Part shown: in pieces, positions 9,161 through 18,893 of the stretch | Position numbering within the stretch: the stretch's first letter is position 1 | Layout of the letters: every line of letters begins with the position of its first letter | Assembly: GCA_934591895.1 (NCBI GenBank) | Contig: CAKTPP010000012.1 | Location: forward strand, 1 to 48,952 | Direction: 5' to 3' | Source: an uncultured Oscillospiraceae bacterium | GTDB taxonomy: Bacteria > Bacillota > Clostridia > Oscillospirales > Oscillospiraceae | DNA: 48,952 nt | The notes under the pieces: generated by a model | The model's input: the letters and a program-made list of their open reading frames with translations, nothing else | What the model was told of the DNA's origin: nothing | The model's database searches: none | Translations under genes and position numbers: made by a program

Positions 9161-10060
9161 ATGACGCAAAAAAGTCTGCTGCACGCCGTCGCCGCGCAGA
9201 TCGCCAACGGCTACGAGACCGCCGAGGTGCCCATGTACAGCGAGCACCTGCGCATGCCCGACCGCAAGGTCATCATCAAGATCATCGAGAACCTGCAGAA
9301 AGTGTTCTTCCCGGCATATTTCGCGGGCGGCACGGTGTCGCACGTCTCGGCCGAGACGTTTGCGGAGTTCCTGCTCGGCGAGATCTACACCGACCTGCGC
9401 GAGCAGGTACATCTGGCCTTTTCCAACACGATCGCGGACGAGGGCGAGCTGCGCGAGCGCACGAACGCCGTCTGCGACCGGTTCCTGTGCCGCCTGCCGC
9501 AGATCCAGACCATCCTCATGAAGGACGTGTCGGCAAACTTCGAGGGCGACCCCGCCGCCGGCAGCAAGGAGGAGGTCATCTTCTCCTACCCCGGCCTGTA
9601 TGCCATCTTCGTCTACCGCGTCGCGCACGAGCTCTATGAGAGCGGCGTGCCGCTCATCCCGCGCATCATGAGCGAATACGCCCACGGCGCGACCGGCATC
9701 GACATCAACCCCGGCGCCCAGATCGGCGAATACTTCTTCATCGACCACGGCACCGGCATCGTCGTCGGCGAGACGACGGTCATCGGCGACCACGTCAAGC
9801 TCTATCAGGGCGTGACGCTCGGCGCGCTCAGCCCGCGCCACGGCCACGCCGTGACCGGCAAGCGCCACCCGACCGTCGGCGACAACGCCACGATCTACTC
9901 CGGCGCGTCCATCCTCGGCGGCAAGACCGTCATCGGCGCCAACTCCGTCATCGGCGGCAACTCGTTCATCACCGAGTCCATCGCCCCGAACACAAAGGCC
10001 AGCACCGAGACCCCGCGCATGATCTTCCGCGTCGCAAAGCCGCAGCCCGGCGACGAATAA
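9161..10060 (+). CDS. cysE: Serine O-acetyltransferase
   Basis: 299 residues. Acetylates L-serine with acetyl-CoA to O-acetylserine, the committed step of cysteine synthesis. An all-helical N-terminal domain (1-165) is followed by a left-handed beta-helix of hexapeptide repeats (about 175-280: GIDINPGAQIGE, VVGETTVIGDHVKLYQGVTLG, SGASILGGKTVIGANSVIGGNS). The catalytic Asp-His pair is at 195-196 (FIDHGTGIVVGE). The length and helical extension fit the long SATase type (EpsC/SatA). ATG at 9161 is preceded by AAAGGAGAG; an ATG at 9140 would place the start before that site. Expression is predicted to be set by the Cys-codon attenuator just upstream. No cysK lies beside it. Confidence 0.95.
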   Translation: MTQKSLLHAVAAQIANGYETAEVPMYSEHLRMPDRKVIIKIIENLQKVFFPAYFAGGTVSHVSAETFAEFLLGEIYTDLREQVHLAFSNTIADEGELRERTNAVCDRFLCRLPQIQTILMKDVSANFEGDPAAGSKEEVIFSYPGLYAIFVYRVAHELYESGVPLIPRIMSEYAHGATGIDINPGAQIGEYFFIDHGTGIVVGETTVIGDHVKLYQGVTLGALSPRHGHAVTGKRHPTVGDNATIYSGASILGGKTVIGANSVIGGNSFITESIAPNTKASTETPRMIFRVAKPQPGDE

Positions 10061-10100
10061 GCCCCACCGGCAAAAAACCGCTCGGCCTGCAAACCCCTTT

Positions 10101-10123
10101 GTCAAAAAGCATTGCTTTTTGAC
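10101..10123. repeat. Small palindromic hairpin (CAAAAAGC...GCTTTTTG type)
   Basis: GTCAAAAAGC and GCTTTTTGAC flank att, a perfect 10-bp stem. A nearly identical element occurs at 11411-11434 and a related one at 22502-22524, each beside a terminator at a gene end. Probably a dispersed intergenic hairpin family. Confidence 0.6.
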
Positions 10124-10131
10124 AGTCTCAA

Positions 10132-10167
10132 AAAAACACCGCAGGCCGACCGGCCTGCGGTGTTTTT
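10132..10167. terminator. Bidirectional terminator between cysE and psuG group
   Basis: AAAAACACCGCAGGCCG (10132-10148) pairs with CGGCCTGCGGTGTTTTT (10151-10167), giving a GC-rich stem with A/T runs on both sides. It serves cysE on the plus strand and the small membrane protein/psuG unit on the minus strand. Confidence 0.85.
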
Positions 10168-10184
10168 GGTTTGGTTTCGTGCGC

Positions 10185-10360
10185 TCACAGCACCCCGATG
10201 CCGATGCTCAGCACCGTGCCGACGAGCATGATGCCGATGCCGACCAGGCACAGCACCACCACGACGGCAGTGCGCATCTGCCGGCGCGAGGCGATCGCCC
10301 CGACGGTGAGGCCGAGCCCCATCAGCATGGACACCGCGAGCACGAGCCACGCCCCGCCCT

Positions 10361-10364
<4 letters not shown>
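10185..10364 (-). CDS. Small two-helix membrane protein coupled to psuG
   Basis: 59 residues with two hydrophobic spans, about 5-25 (WLVLAVSMLMGLGLTVGAI) and 33-58 (VVVVLCLVGIGIMLVGTVLSI), joined by a short basic loop ASRRQMR. Its ATG overlaps the psuG stop by four bases (ATGA), which indicates translational coupling. I do not recognise a family. It ends shortly before the bidirectional terminator, so psuG and this ORF form one transcript. Confidence 0.7.
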
Positions 10365-11278
<914 letters not shown>

Positions 11279-11321
11279 GATCAAAACCTCCTTGTTGACT
11301 CTTCGGATCGGTTCGCCCTTT

Positions 11322-11349
11322 ATTGTAAAAGTTTTTCCGGAATTGTCAA
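11322..11349 (-). promoter_or_regulatory. psuG promoter
   Basis: Minus-strand TTGACA (11349-11344), 16-base spacer, TACAAT (11327-11322), 44 bases upstream of psuG. Confidence 0.7.
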
Positions 11350-11373
11350 GCACGTTCCCATGCGCAAATCGCA

Positions 11374-11404
11374 CAAAAAAAGGAGACCGCCGAAGCGGTC
11401 TCCT
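11374..11404 (-). terminator. Terminator of the SLH 5'-nucleotidase gene
   Basis: Perfect 10-bp stem AGGAGACCGC/GCGGTCTCCT with a TTCG tetraloop on the minus strand, followed by at least six T (11380-11375). About 50 bases after the stop codon. Confidence 0.88.
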
Positions 11405-11410
11405 GAGAGG

Positions 11411-11434
11411 GTCAAAAAGCAGCGCTTTTTTGAC
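11411..11434. repeat. Second CAAAAAGC...GCTTTTTTG hairpin
   Basis: GTCAAAAAGC agc GCTTTTTTGAC, the same palindrome as 10101-10123 with one extra T. It lies between the 5'-nucleotidase stop and its terminator. Confidence 0.6.
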
Positions 11435-11454
11435 AGGGGCAGATACAGGTCCGG

Positions 11455-13935
11455 TCACGCAGCCATCGGGGTCGGCTCCGGCGTCTCCGTGCCGCCCGGC
11501 TGGCCGGGGATGGCCTCCTTGAGCTGCTCGAGCACGAAGTTCAGCTCCGTCCTGTAGAGGGCGCAGAACACCTGCGCGAGCTCTGCACGGGTCAGCCCTG
11601 CGTTCGGTCTGAAGCAGCCGTTATTATCGCCGACCATGAGTCCGCTGATGTAGCAGACGGCGACCGCCTCGCGCGCCCAGGAGGCGATCTGATCGCCGTC
11701 CTCAAAGGCGCTGAGGGCGAGCTTGATGTCGTCCTCGATGAGGATGGAATCATCGCCGAAGAGCATGCCGCAGATCATGACGGCCAGCTCCTGACGGCTG
11801 ATGACGGTATCGGGGCGGAACGTGTTGTCGTCATAGCCGCTGGTCACGCCGAGGTTGTAACCCCAGGTGACTGCGTCGGCATACCATGCGTCCGGCGCGA
11901 CATCGGTCAGCGGGCAGGTCATGTCTTCCACGCCCGGCTTGCCCGCAAACGCGTAGAGCACCTGTATGACCATGGCGCGGGTCGTCTCGGTGTCGGGGGC
12001 GAACCGGTTGCCGCCCATGCCGACCATCAGCTCGGATGCCTGCGCAAAGTCGACGGCGGACTTATACCAGCCGCCCTTGGCGTCGTCAAACGTGTTGCCG
12101 GCGATCTCCAGACCGGAAACCGCATCGTACAGCTCGGCGCACAGCGCCACGCGCTCGGCCTCGGTCTCGGCGGCGTCCAGCTTGGCCTCGACAGCGGCAT
12201 AGGCCTTGTAGCTCTCGGCCGTGTAGGAAGCCTCGCCCATGACCATGCTCTGCACGTCGGCGATCGCCGGGCCGACGCCCTGATCGACCACGATGCGTCC
12301 GGTGGGCTCGGCATAGTCCTCACCGATCACGCCATTGAGCTCCTTCGCGACGTATTCCATGACCACCTCGTCCAGCGGCAGGCCGGTGTCGAACTGGTTG
12401 GTGGCCGCCGCGAACGCATAGTACGTGTCACCGCCGGCGGCCACGAAATTGTTCGTGACGACGGCGTAGGTGGCCTGCGGATCAAAGTCCTTGCCGTTGA
12501 TCTCTTCGATGGTCACGCGGTTGATGGTCTTCGGGCCGTAGTACGTGGAGCCCGGATAGCTCTTATCGTTCGCGTCATATTTCTCATACGTTGCGACCGT
12601 AAACTGCATGCCCGCCACCTGCGGGAAGCCGCCGAGAGCCTCCGGCGTGCAGTACGTGCTGGCCTCGAGCGCCTCGAGCAGCTCAGAGCCCTTCACATAG
12701 ACCACGGCGAGCGTGTTGCCGAACGGCAGCACGGTGTTGATGTCCTTCTTCGTGACGTCGCCCACGCCGATGCTCGCGCGGATGCCGCCGCCGTTGGTGA
12801 GCGCGATCACGTTCTCCTCCGGCACGGTGATCTCCGCGTCGGCAAGCACCTTCCAGAGCATGGCGTCCGTGATCAGGTCGCCGAGGTTGGTCTCGGAGTC
12901 ACGGTTGCCGTCGGGCGCCTTCGTGCCGTTGAGCTCCACTTTGCTCTCGGCAAACTTCTCGCTGTAGGCCTTGTCGATGGGCTCCATGATGGCCTTGGCG
13001 GCCGCAGCGACGGTTTCGTCGCGCGTTTTGTAATCATAGACGGTGACTTCCTTTTTATCGACCGTCTCCTTGTGCCAGATCTTTTCGAGCTTGTTGCTCT
13101 CGATCTTCTTTGTGGCGTTGTCGATGATGATGACGCCGATGTTGGCAAAGGCCGTGCCCGTGGACTGGATGGCCTCGCCGTTCGGGCCAGAGGTGATGAC
13201 ACTGTGGGAGTGGCCGTCGATGATGAAGTCGATGCCCTTCACGTTCTTGGCCAGATCATAGGAGGTGTAGGGCTCGGAGCTGCCGTCGATGCCCAGATGC
13301 GCGAGGCAGACAACGAGGTCGGCGCCCTTCGCCTTCAGGTCTGCGACCTGCGCGGCCGCGCAGTCATAGAGCTCCTTGCCGTCCGCTCCGGCGAGGAACT
13401 TCAGCCCCTGAATGAGCTTGGGGTTGGCCTTGGTCTGCGCCTCGGGGGTCTCGAGGCCGAAGAAGCCGATCTTCACGCCGCCCTTTTCGATGATGGTGTT
13501 GGCGTCAAAGATGGTCTTGCCGTCGGCGCCGAGCACATCCGCGCACAGGACCTGGAACTTGGCGGCCTTCATGTTCTCCGCCAGCTGCGCATAGCCGTAG
13601 TCAAACTCATGGTTGCCGATGGTGGCAACATCGTAGCCGGCCGCGTTCATCATGGTCACCGCGTCCGCGCCCTTGTTGACGCTGACGTAGACGGTGCCCT
13701 GACTGTAGTCGCCGGCATCGGCAAGAATGACCTCCGCGCCCTGCGCCTCATAGTCCGCCTTCATGGCTGCCATGGCCGCGTACAGATCGATCGCACCGTG
13801 CACGTCGTTCGAGTGCAGGATGACGGTCTTTCCGTCCAGCGGCTTTGCCGCCTCGGCCGCAAACGCCGTGCAGCTCAGGCTCAGCACGAGGCAAAGCACC
13901 AGCAGCAGCGAAAGCAGTTTCTTCATGTGCTTCAT
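11455..13935 (-). CDS. Secreted SLH-anchored 5'-nucleotidase/2',3'-cyclic phosphodiesterase
   Basis: 826 residues. A signal peptide (about 1-27, KKLLSLLLVLCLVLSLSCTAFA) precedes a calcineurin-like metallophosphatase domain with DVH (44-46), GDYSQG (75-80), GNHEFD (107-112) and GHSHS, then a 5'-nucleotidase C-terminal domain (TNGGGIRASI, NNFVAAGGDTYY). Three S-layer-homology repeats occupy roughly 640-800 and would bind cell-wall polymer. The enzyme should release phosphate and nucleosides from nucleotides outside the membrane. Two ATGs nine bases apart (13935, 13926) are possible; GGAGG spacing favours 13935. Monocistronic, divergent from thyA. Confidence 0.92.
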   Translation of the reverse strand: MKHMKKLLSLLLVLCLVLSLSCTAFAAEAAKPLDGKTVILHSNDVHGAIDLYAAMAAMKADYEAQGAEVILADAGDYSQGTVYVSVNKGADAVTMMNAAGYDVATIGNHEFDYGYAQLAENMKAAKFQVLCADVLGADGKTIFDANTIIEKGGVKIGFFGLETPEAQTKANPKLIQGLKFLAGADGKELYDCAAAQVADLKAKGADLVVCLAHLGIDGSSEPYTSYDLAKNVKGIDFIIDGHSHSVITSGPNGEAIQSTGTAFANIGVIIIDNATKKIESNKLEKIWHKETVDKKEVTVYDYKTRDETVAAAAKAIMEPIDKAYSEKFAESKVELNGTKAPDGNRDSETNLGDLITDAMLWKVLADAEITVPEENVIALTNGGGIRASIGVGDVTKKDINTVLPFGNTLAVVYVKGSELLEALEASTYCTPEALGGFPQVAGMQFTVATYEKYDANDKSYPGSTYYGPKTINRVTIEEINGKDFDPQATYAVVTNNFVAAGGDTYYAFAAATNQFDTGLPLDEVVMEYVAKELNGVIGEDYAEPTGRIVVDQGVGPAIADVQSMVMGEASYTAESYKAYAAVEAKLDAAETEAERVALCAELYDAVSGLEIAGNTFDDAKGGWYKSAVDFAQASELMVGMGGNRFAPDTETTRAMVIQVLYAFAGKPGVEDMTCPLTDVAPDAWYADAVTWGYNLGVTSGYDDNTFRPDTVISRQELAVMICGMLFGDDSILIEDDIKLALSAFEDGDQIASWAREAVAVCYISGLMVGDNNGCFRPNAGLTRAELAQVFCALYRTELNFVLEQLKEAIPGQPGGTETPEPTPMAA

Positions 13936-13976
13936 GTGATATCCTCCGTTTCATATTTTGGGGTATCGCTTTTTTT

Positions 13977-13985
13977 ATTATAGCA
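13977..13985 (-). promoter_or_regulatory. Extended -10 promoter of the 5'-nucleotidase gene
   Basis: Minus-strand TGC followed directly by TATAAT (13982-13977), an extended -10 element 41 bases upstream of the ATG. No good -35 is seen. The rest of 13986-14119 shows no gene. Confidence 0.5.
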
Positions 13986-14119
13986 TCGAATAACAAAAAA
14001 CGGGACGGTTTGCGCGCAAAAAGCACGTCAAATTCCCGTGGCATTTTGACCAAATTTCCACGACGATTTTCGCCCTTTCGTCAAATAACCGCAGTCCCGC
14101 TTGTTTTCTGCTTTCGCCA

Positions 14120-14149
14120 TTTACAACCCCGCCGTCCGTGTGATAAACT
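14120..14149 (+). promoter_or_regulatory. thyA promoter
   Basis: TTTACA (14120-14125), 18-base spacer, TAAACT (14144-14149), 34 bases before thyA. A moderate match. Confidence 0.5.
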
Positions 14150-14183
14150 ATAGTGTCATTGCTATTCTGAAAGGAGCCGCATC

Positions 14184-15017
14184 ATGAGCTACGCAGACGA
14201 GGTGTTCATCCGCAACTGCCGCGATATACTGGAAAACGGCGTCTGGGATACCGACCGGACCGTGCGCCCCCACTGGGAGGACGACGGTGCTCCGGCGCAC
14301 ACGGTCAAGAAGTTCGGCATCGTCAACCGCTACGACCTGTCCGAGGAGTTTCCGCTGCTGACGCTGCGGCGCACCTATTGGAAGACCGCCGTGGATGAGC
14401 TGCTGTGGATCTGGCAGCAGAAGTCGAACAACATCCACGACCTGCGCGGCCACATCTGGGATCAGTGGGCCGATGAGACCGGCTCGATCGGCAAGGCCTA
14501 CGGCTATCAGCTCGGCGTCAGGCACCAGTACCCCGAGGGCGAATTCGACCAGGTGGACCGCGTGCTCTATGACCTGAAGCATAACCCCGCCTCCCGCCGC
14601 ATCCTGACGAATATCTACACGTTCGAGGATCTGCACGAGATGGCGCTCTACCCCTGCGCATATTCGATGACCTTCAACGTCTCGGGCAACACCCTCAACG
14701 CCATCCTCAACCAGCGCAGTCAGGATATGCTCGCGGCGAACAACTGGAACGTCGTGCAGTACGCCGTGCTCGTGCATATGTTCGCGCAGGTGTCCGGGCT
14801 GCAGGTGGGCGAGCTGGTGCACGTCATCGCCGACGCGCACATCTATGACCGCCACGTGCCGGTCATCGAGCAGATCATCCAGAACGAACCCAAGCCCGCG
14901 CCGAAGTTTGTCATCGACCCGACCGTCAACGATTTTTATGCCTTCACCCGCGACAGCTTCCAGGTCGAGGGCTACGAATACAGCGAGTTCACGGGGAAGA
15001 TCCCCATCGCGGTGTAA
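14184..15017 (+). CDS. thyA: Thymidylate synthase
   Basis: 277 residues. Methylates dUMP to dTMP using methylene-tetrahydrofolate. The nucleophilic Cys158 is in YPCAYSM and the phosphate-binding NQRSQD follows at 176-181; the DLRGHIWDQWADE and AYGYQLG segments match the folate-type ThyA. The active-site context is YPC rather than the common LPPCH, a variant seen in some Clostridia. AAGGAG precedes the ATG. Twelve bases separate it from folA, which regenerates tetrahydrofolate from the dihydrofolate ThyA makes, the standard functional pair. Confidence 0.95.
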   Translation: MSYADEVFIRNCRDILENGVWDTDRTVRPHWEDDGAPAHTVKKFGIVNRYDLSEEFPLLTLRRTYWKTAVDELLWIWQQKSNNIHDLRGHIWDQWADETGSIGKAYGYQLGVRHQYPEGEFDQVDRVLYDLKHNPASRRILTNIYTFEDLHEMALYPCAYSMTFNVSGNTLNAILNQRSQDMLAANNWNVVQYAVLVHMFAQVSGLQVGELVHVIADAHIYDRHVPVIEQIIQNEPKPAPKFVIDPTVNDFYAFTRDSFQVEGYEYSEFTGKIPIAV

Positions 15018-15029
15018 GGAGGGACTGCC

Positions 15030-15515
15030 ATGGATGCGATCGTCGCCGTCTATGCCGACTGGGGCATCGGTGCCAGGGGCACGCAGCCGCTCGTGATCCC
15101 CGCCGACCGCCGCCGCTTCCGGGAGCTGACGATGGGCGCCGCCGTGATCGTCGGGCGGCGCACGCTGGAGGATTTTCCGGGCGGAAAGCCGCTGCCCGGC
15201 CGCGAGAACTTCGTGCTCTCGCGCCGGAACATCACGATCGAGGGCGCGCAGGTCGTGCACGACCCGGACGAGGCCGTGGCCGCCGCCGTGCAGCACGCGC
15301 GCTGCTTCGTCATCGGCGGAGACAGCGTGTTCCGGCAGATGTTCCCCCACCTGACACGCGTATACGTCACAAAGATCGACGCCGCACCCCACTCGGACGT
15401 GTTTTTCCCGGATCTGGACGCAGACCCCGCGTGGCGCTGCGTGTCCGCCGAGCCGCGCGCCGAGCACGACGGCGTGGGCTACCGGTTTTGCGTGTACGAG
15501 AAAGCCGAAGCATAA
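15030..15515 (+). CDS. folA: Dihydrofolate reductase
   Basis: 161 residues. Reduces dihydrofolate to tetrahydrofolate with NADPH. Family motifs: MDAIVAVYADWGIGARG (WGIG at 11-14), PADRRRFRELTMGAAVIVGRRTLEDFPGGKPLPGR, and the cofactor loop FVIGGDSVFRQ. AAGGAGG precedes the start. Forms an operon with thyA ended by the terminator at 15526-15568. Confidence 0.95.
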   Translation: MDAIVAVYADWGIGARGTQPLVIPADRRRFRELTMGAAVIVGRRTLEDFPGGKPLPGRENFVLSRRNITIEGAQVVHDPDEAVAAAVQHARCFVIGGDSVFRQMFPHLTRVYVTKIDAAPHSDVFFPDLDADPAWRCVSAEPRAEHDGVGYRFCVYEKAEA

Positions 15516-15525
15516 GACAAGATGA

Positions 15526-15568
15526 AAAAGGGTCTCTGCTTTCCGCAGCGGAAAGCAGAGACCTTTTT
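15526..15568. terminator. Bidirectional terminator thyA-folA / CPBP
   Basis: 14-bp perfect stem GGTCTCTGCTTTCC/GGAAAGCAGAGACC (15531-15544, 15550-15563) with A5 before and T5 after. Ends folA on the plus strand and the mutS group on the minus strand. Confidence 0.9.
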
Positions 15569-15576
15569 CGGTTTCC

Positions 15577-16284
15577 TCACGACGCCCCCATCAGGGCGAG
15601 CGAGGCGGCGTTGATGAGCATGTGGAAAAACACCGGCGGCCAGACCGAGCGCGTCTGCTCATAGCAGAACGCGAGCGCGGCCGACACCGGCACATACGTC
15701 AGCGCCGAGAGCAGCAGCCGCGCATCCTGATACATGACCGCATACTGCCAGACGTGATAGAGCGCGAAGAGCGCGACCGACACGACATACGCCCAGAAGC
15801 GGCTGCGCGGCCGGATCGCCCCGAAGAGCACGCCGCGAAACAGGCACTCCTCCACAAGCGGCGCCATGAACACCGCGACGGCGATCATGCGCTTATAGTC
15901 CGCCGCGGCCAGGCGCGTCACGGCGTCGTTGTTCGGCGAGGGCAGCTCCCCGATAAGCGACGTGCCGAGCTGCAGCACGAGCGAGAGCAGCACATCGAGC
16001 CCGTAGGCCGCGAAGAGCATGCCGATGCAGCGCAGGATGCTGCCGGCCATCGTATCATAGCTGCGGCGCAGGAAGCGCCACATGGCGATGAGCGTGAACA
16101 CGAGGCCGATGAGATAATACCAGACGTTGCACGTCACGTCCGACGGCAGCTCACCGCACACCGCCGCAAGCGCCGCGCCGAGCGTCAGCGGCAGCACGAG
16201 CACATGGACGGGGAGATACACCCAGCCCGCGATGCGCGCGCCGCGGGGCATGGGATCGCTCCACACTGCTTTGGCTGTGCGCAT
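15577..16284 (-). CDS. CPBP family intramembrane metalloprotease
   Basis: 235 residues with about seven hydrophobic segments. The CPBP (Abi/Rce1-like) motifs are present: EECLFRG near residue 160, a YHVWQ His near 190, and the C-terminal HMLINAA. Such membrane glutamate/zinc-type proteases act on membrane proteins, often in signalling, peptide maturation or self-immunity; the target is unknown. The start at 16284 lies one base after the mutS stop; a longer reading from 16314 would overlap mutS. Last gene of miaB-mutS-CPBP. Confidence 0.85.
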   Translation of the reverse strand: MRTAKAVWSDPMPRGARIAGWVYLPVHVLVLPLTLGAALAAVCGELPSDVTCNVWYYLIGLVFTLIAMWRFLRRSYDTMAGSILRCIGMLFAAYGLDVLLSLVLQLGTSLIGELPSPNNDAVTRLAAADYKRMIAVAVFMAPLVEECLFRGVLFGAIRPRSRFWAYVVSVALFALYHVWQYAVMYQDARLLLSALTYVPVSAALAFCYEQTRSVWPPVFFHMLINAASLALMGAS

Positions 16285-16285
16285 A

Positions 16286-18892
16286 TCAGCCCCTCGCTTT
16301 CTGCTGCAGCTCAAAGAGCAGGCGCATGGCCTCGAGCGGCGTGATGGTGTTGAGGTCGATGGCGCGCAGCTGCCCGGCGATGACGTCTCCGGCGGCGTCG
16401 CCGAGCGTCATCTGCGCATCGTCCTGCGCCGTGCGCGCGGGGGCGGCGGGCTGTGCCGCGCCGGACTCCAGCTCGCGCAGGTAGGTCTTGGCCTTCGTGA
16501 TGATCGTGTCCGGCACGCCGGCAAGCTTTGCGACCTCGATGCCGTAGCTGTCGTCGGCCGCGCCCGCGACGATCTTGCGCAGAAACAGCAGCGTGCCGCC
16601 CTGCTTTTTGGCCGTGATGTTGTAGTTGCGCACACCGGGCAGCGTCTGCTCGAGCGCGGTCAGCTCATGGTAGTGCGTGGCGAACATGGTCTTGGCGCCG
16701 AGGCGGCGGGGATCCGCGCAGTATTCGAGCACCGCGCGCGCGATGGCCATGCCGTCATACGTCGACGTGCCGCGGCCGATCTCATCGAGGATGAGCAGGC
16801 TCTGCGCCGTGGCGTGGCGGAGGATGTTGGCCATCTCGCTCATCTCGACCATGAACGTGCTCTGTCCGGCGGCAAGGTCGTCGGACGCGCCGATGCGCGT
16901 GAACACGCGGTCGACCACGCCGATGACGGCGCTTTTGGCCGGGACGAACGAGCCCATCTGCGCCATGAGCACGATGAGCGCGGTCTGGCGCATATAGGTG
17001 GATTTGCCGGCCATGTTCGGTCCGGTCACGATGGCGACGCGGTCGCCGGCGTCGTTGAGGAACGTGTCGTTCGGGACGAAGAGGCTGTCCTTTTGCGCCT
17101 GCTCGACGACGGGATGGCGTCCCTCGCGGATGTCGAGCGTGCGCGACAGATCCACCTCGGGGCAGACATAGTTGTTCTTCACGGCGGTCTCGGCCAGCGA
17201 GCACAGCGCGTCGAGCCGCGCCACGGCGTCCGCCGCCGCCTGCACGCGCGCGACCTCGTCGGCGACAAGCTGGCGCACCTCGCTGAAGAGCTGGTATTCC
17301 AGCTCCGCGATGCGCTCGCGCGCCGTCAGGAGCGTGTTTTCAAGCTCCTTGAGCTCGTGCGTGAAATACCGCTCGCTCGAGACCAGCGTCTGCTTGCGGA
17401 TATAGTCCTCCGGCAGCTCGGTGATGCCCGCGCTGTTGGGAATGTCGATGTAATAGCCGAAGACCTTGTTGTAGCCGACCTTGAGCTTTTTTGCGCCCGT
17501 GCGCTCACGCTCGCGCTGCTCGAGCTCGGCAACGGTCTGCGCACCGTGGTCGCGCACGTTGCGCAGGCGGTCGACCTCCTCGCTGTAGCCGGGGCGAAGG
17601 ATGCCGCCCTCGCGCACGGAAAACGGCGGCTCGTCACAGATCGCGCGGTCGATGCGCGCGCAGAGATCGGCGAGCGTGTCCATCTGCGCAATGTCGCGCA
17701 GCGCCGCACTGTGCACGTTTTGCAGCAGCGCCGTCAGCTGCGGCAGCTGCGCGCAGCAGAGCGCCAGCGCGTGCAGGTCGCGCCCGTTGGCCGAGCCGTA
17801 CACCGCGCGCGAGACAAGGCGCTGCATATCGCCGATCTCCCGCAGGCAGCAGATCAGCTCGCCCCGCAGCACGCTCTCCCCCACCAGCTCCTCCACCGCG
17901 CCGAGGCGGCGGCGGATCTGCACGGGGCTCAGCAGCGGACGCTCGACCCAGGTGCGCAGCAGGCGGCCGCCCATGGGCGTTTTCGTCTTGTCGAGCACCC
18001 AGAGGAGGCTGCCGCGCTTTTCACCGGAGCGGAGGTTTTCCGTCAGCTCCAGATTGCGGCGCGTGGTGTAATCGAGCTCCATGTAGTGGTCGTCGCCCAG
18101 CAGCTCCAGCCGCCGGATGTGGCCGAGGTCGCACTTTTGCGTCTCGTGCAGGTAGGCCAGCAGCGCGCCGGCCGCGCACACGGCCGCCGGCGCCTCGCCG
18201 AGGCCGAGCTCGTCCGTGCTCTGCACGTCAAACTGCTCGCACACGCGCGCAGCCGCCGCCATGTATTCAAACCGGTCGCCGCCCGCCTCGACCAGACTGC
18301 CGAGGCGCTTGGTGAGGAAGGTGCGGATGTCGTCATTTTCCGCCGCCGCGTCGGCGCATACGGCCTCGCGCGGGGCAAAGCGCCCGAGCTCATTGAGGAT
18401 GTGGCTCACGGCGTCGGCCGGGTAGCTCGCGGCGCAGAACTCCCCCGTCGAGAGGTCGCAGAACGCCGTGCCGCCGGACTGCGCGCTCAGATACACCGCG
18501 CCGAGATAGTTCGACTTGTTCTCCTCGAGCATCGAGGACTCCGTGACCGTGCCGGGCGTGATGATGCGGATGATGTCCCGCTCGACCAGCCCCTTGGCAA
18601 GCGCGGGATCCTCCATCTGCTCGCAGATGGCCACCTTGTAGCCCTTGGCGATCAGGCGGCCGATGTACGCCTCGGCCGAGTGGTACGGCACGCCGCACAT
18701 GGGCGTGCGCTCGGCGGGGTCTTCGACGTTGCGGTCGCGCGTCGTGAGCGTGAGGTCGAGCTCGCGCGCGGCAAGGCGCGCATCGTCGTCGAACATCTCA
18801 TAAAAATCGCCCAGCCGGAAAAACAGCAGGCAGTCGGGATTGCGCTGCTTGATCTCGTAATATTGCCGCTTCATCGGCGTCAGTTCCGCCAT
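16286..18892 (-). CDS. mutS: DNA mismatch repair protein MutS
   Basis: 868 residues, full length. Mismatch-recognition Phe-X-Glu is at 30-32 (LGDFYEMF). The connector, core and clamp domains follow, and the ATPase has Walker A GPNMAGKST near residue 620, Walker B LLILDEIGRGTSTYDG and the FATHYHEL signature. It recognises mismatches and recruits MutL, whose gene lies on the opposite strand 1.5 kb away beyond miaB. The start (MAELTPMKRQYYEIK) is the family start and lies 1 base after the miaB stop, indicating co-translation with miaB. Confidence 0.97.
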   Translation of the reverse strand: MAELTPMKRQYYEIKQRNPDCLLFFRLGDFYEMFDDDARLAARELDLTLTTRDRNVEDPAERTPMCGVPYHSAEAYIGRLIAKGYKVAICEQMEDPALAKGLVERDIIRIITPGTVTESSMLEENKSNYLGAVYLSAQSGGTAFCDLSTGEFCAASYPADAVSHILNELGRFAPREAVCADAAAENDDIRTFLTKRLGSLVEAGGDRFEYMAAAARVCEQFDVQSTDELGLGEAPAAVCAAGALLAYLHETQKCDLGHIRRLELLGDDHYMELDYTTRRNLELTENLRSGEKRGSLLWVLDKTKTPMGGRLLRTWVERPLLSPVQIRRRLGAVEELVGESVLRGELICCLREIGDMQRLVSRAVYGSANGRDLHALALCCAQLPQLTALLQNVHSAALRDIAQMDTLADLCARIDRAICDEPPFSVREGGILRPGYSEEVDRLRNVRDHGAQTVAELEQRERERTGAKKLKVGYNKVFGYYIDIPNSAGITELPEDYIRKQTLVSSERYFTHELKELENTLLTARERIAELEYQLFSEVRQLVADEVARVQAAADAVARLDALCSLAETAVKNNYVCPEVDLSRTLDIREGRHPVVEQAQKDSLFVPNDTFLNDAGDRVAIVTGPNMAGKSTYMRQTALIVLMAQMGSFVPAKSAVIGVVDRVFTRIGASDDLAAGQSTFMVEMSEMANILRHATAQSLLILDEIGRGTSTYDGMAIARAVLEYCADPRRLGAKTMFATHYHELTALEQTLPGVRNYNITAKKQGGTLLFLRKIVAGAADDSYGIEVAKLAGVPDTIITKAKTYLRELESGAAQPAAPARTAQDDAQMTLGDAAGDVIAGQLRAIDLNTITPLEAMRLLFELQQKARG

Positions 18893-18893
18893 G

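Noticed and set aside
8866..9639. Longer plus-strand frames reading through the cysE leader and into cysE in another frame
   Set aside because: They cross the terminator and lack homology; the 30-codon Cys-rich ORF with its own Shine-Dalgarno explains the leader better.
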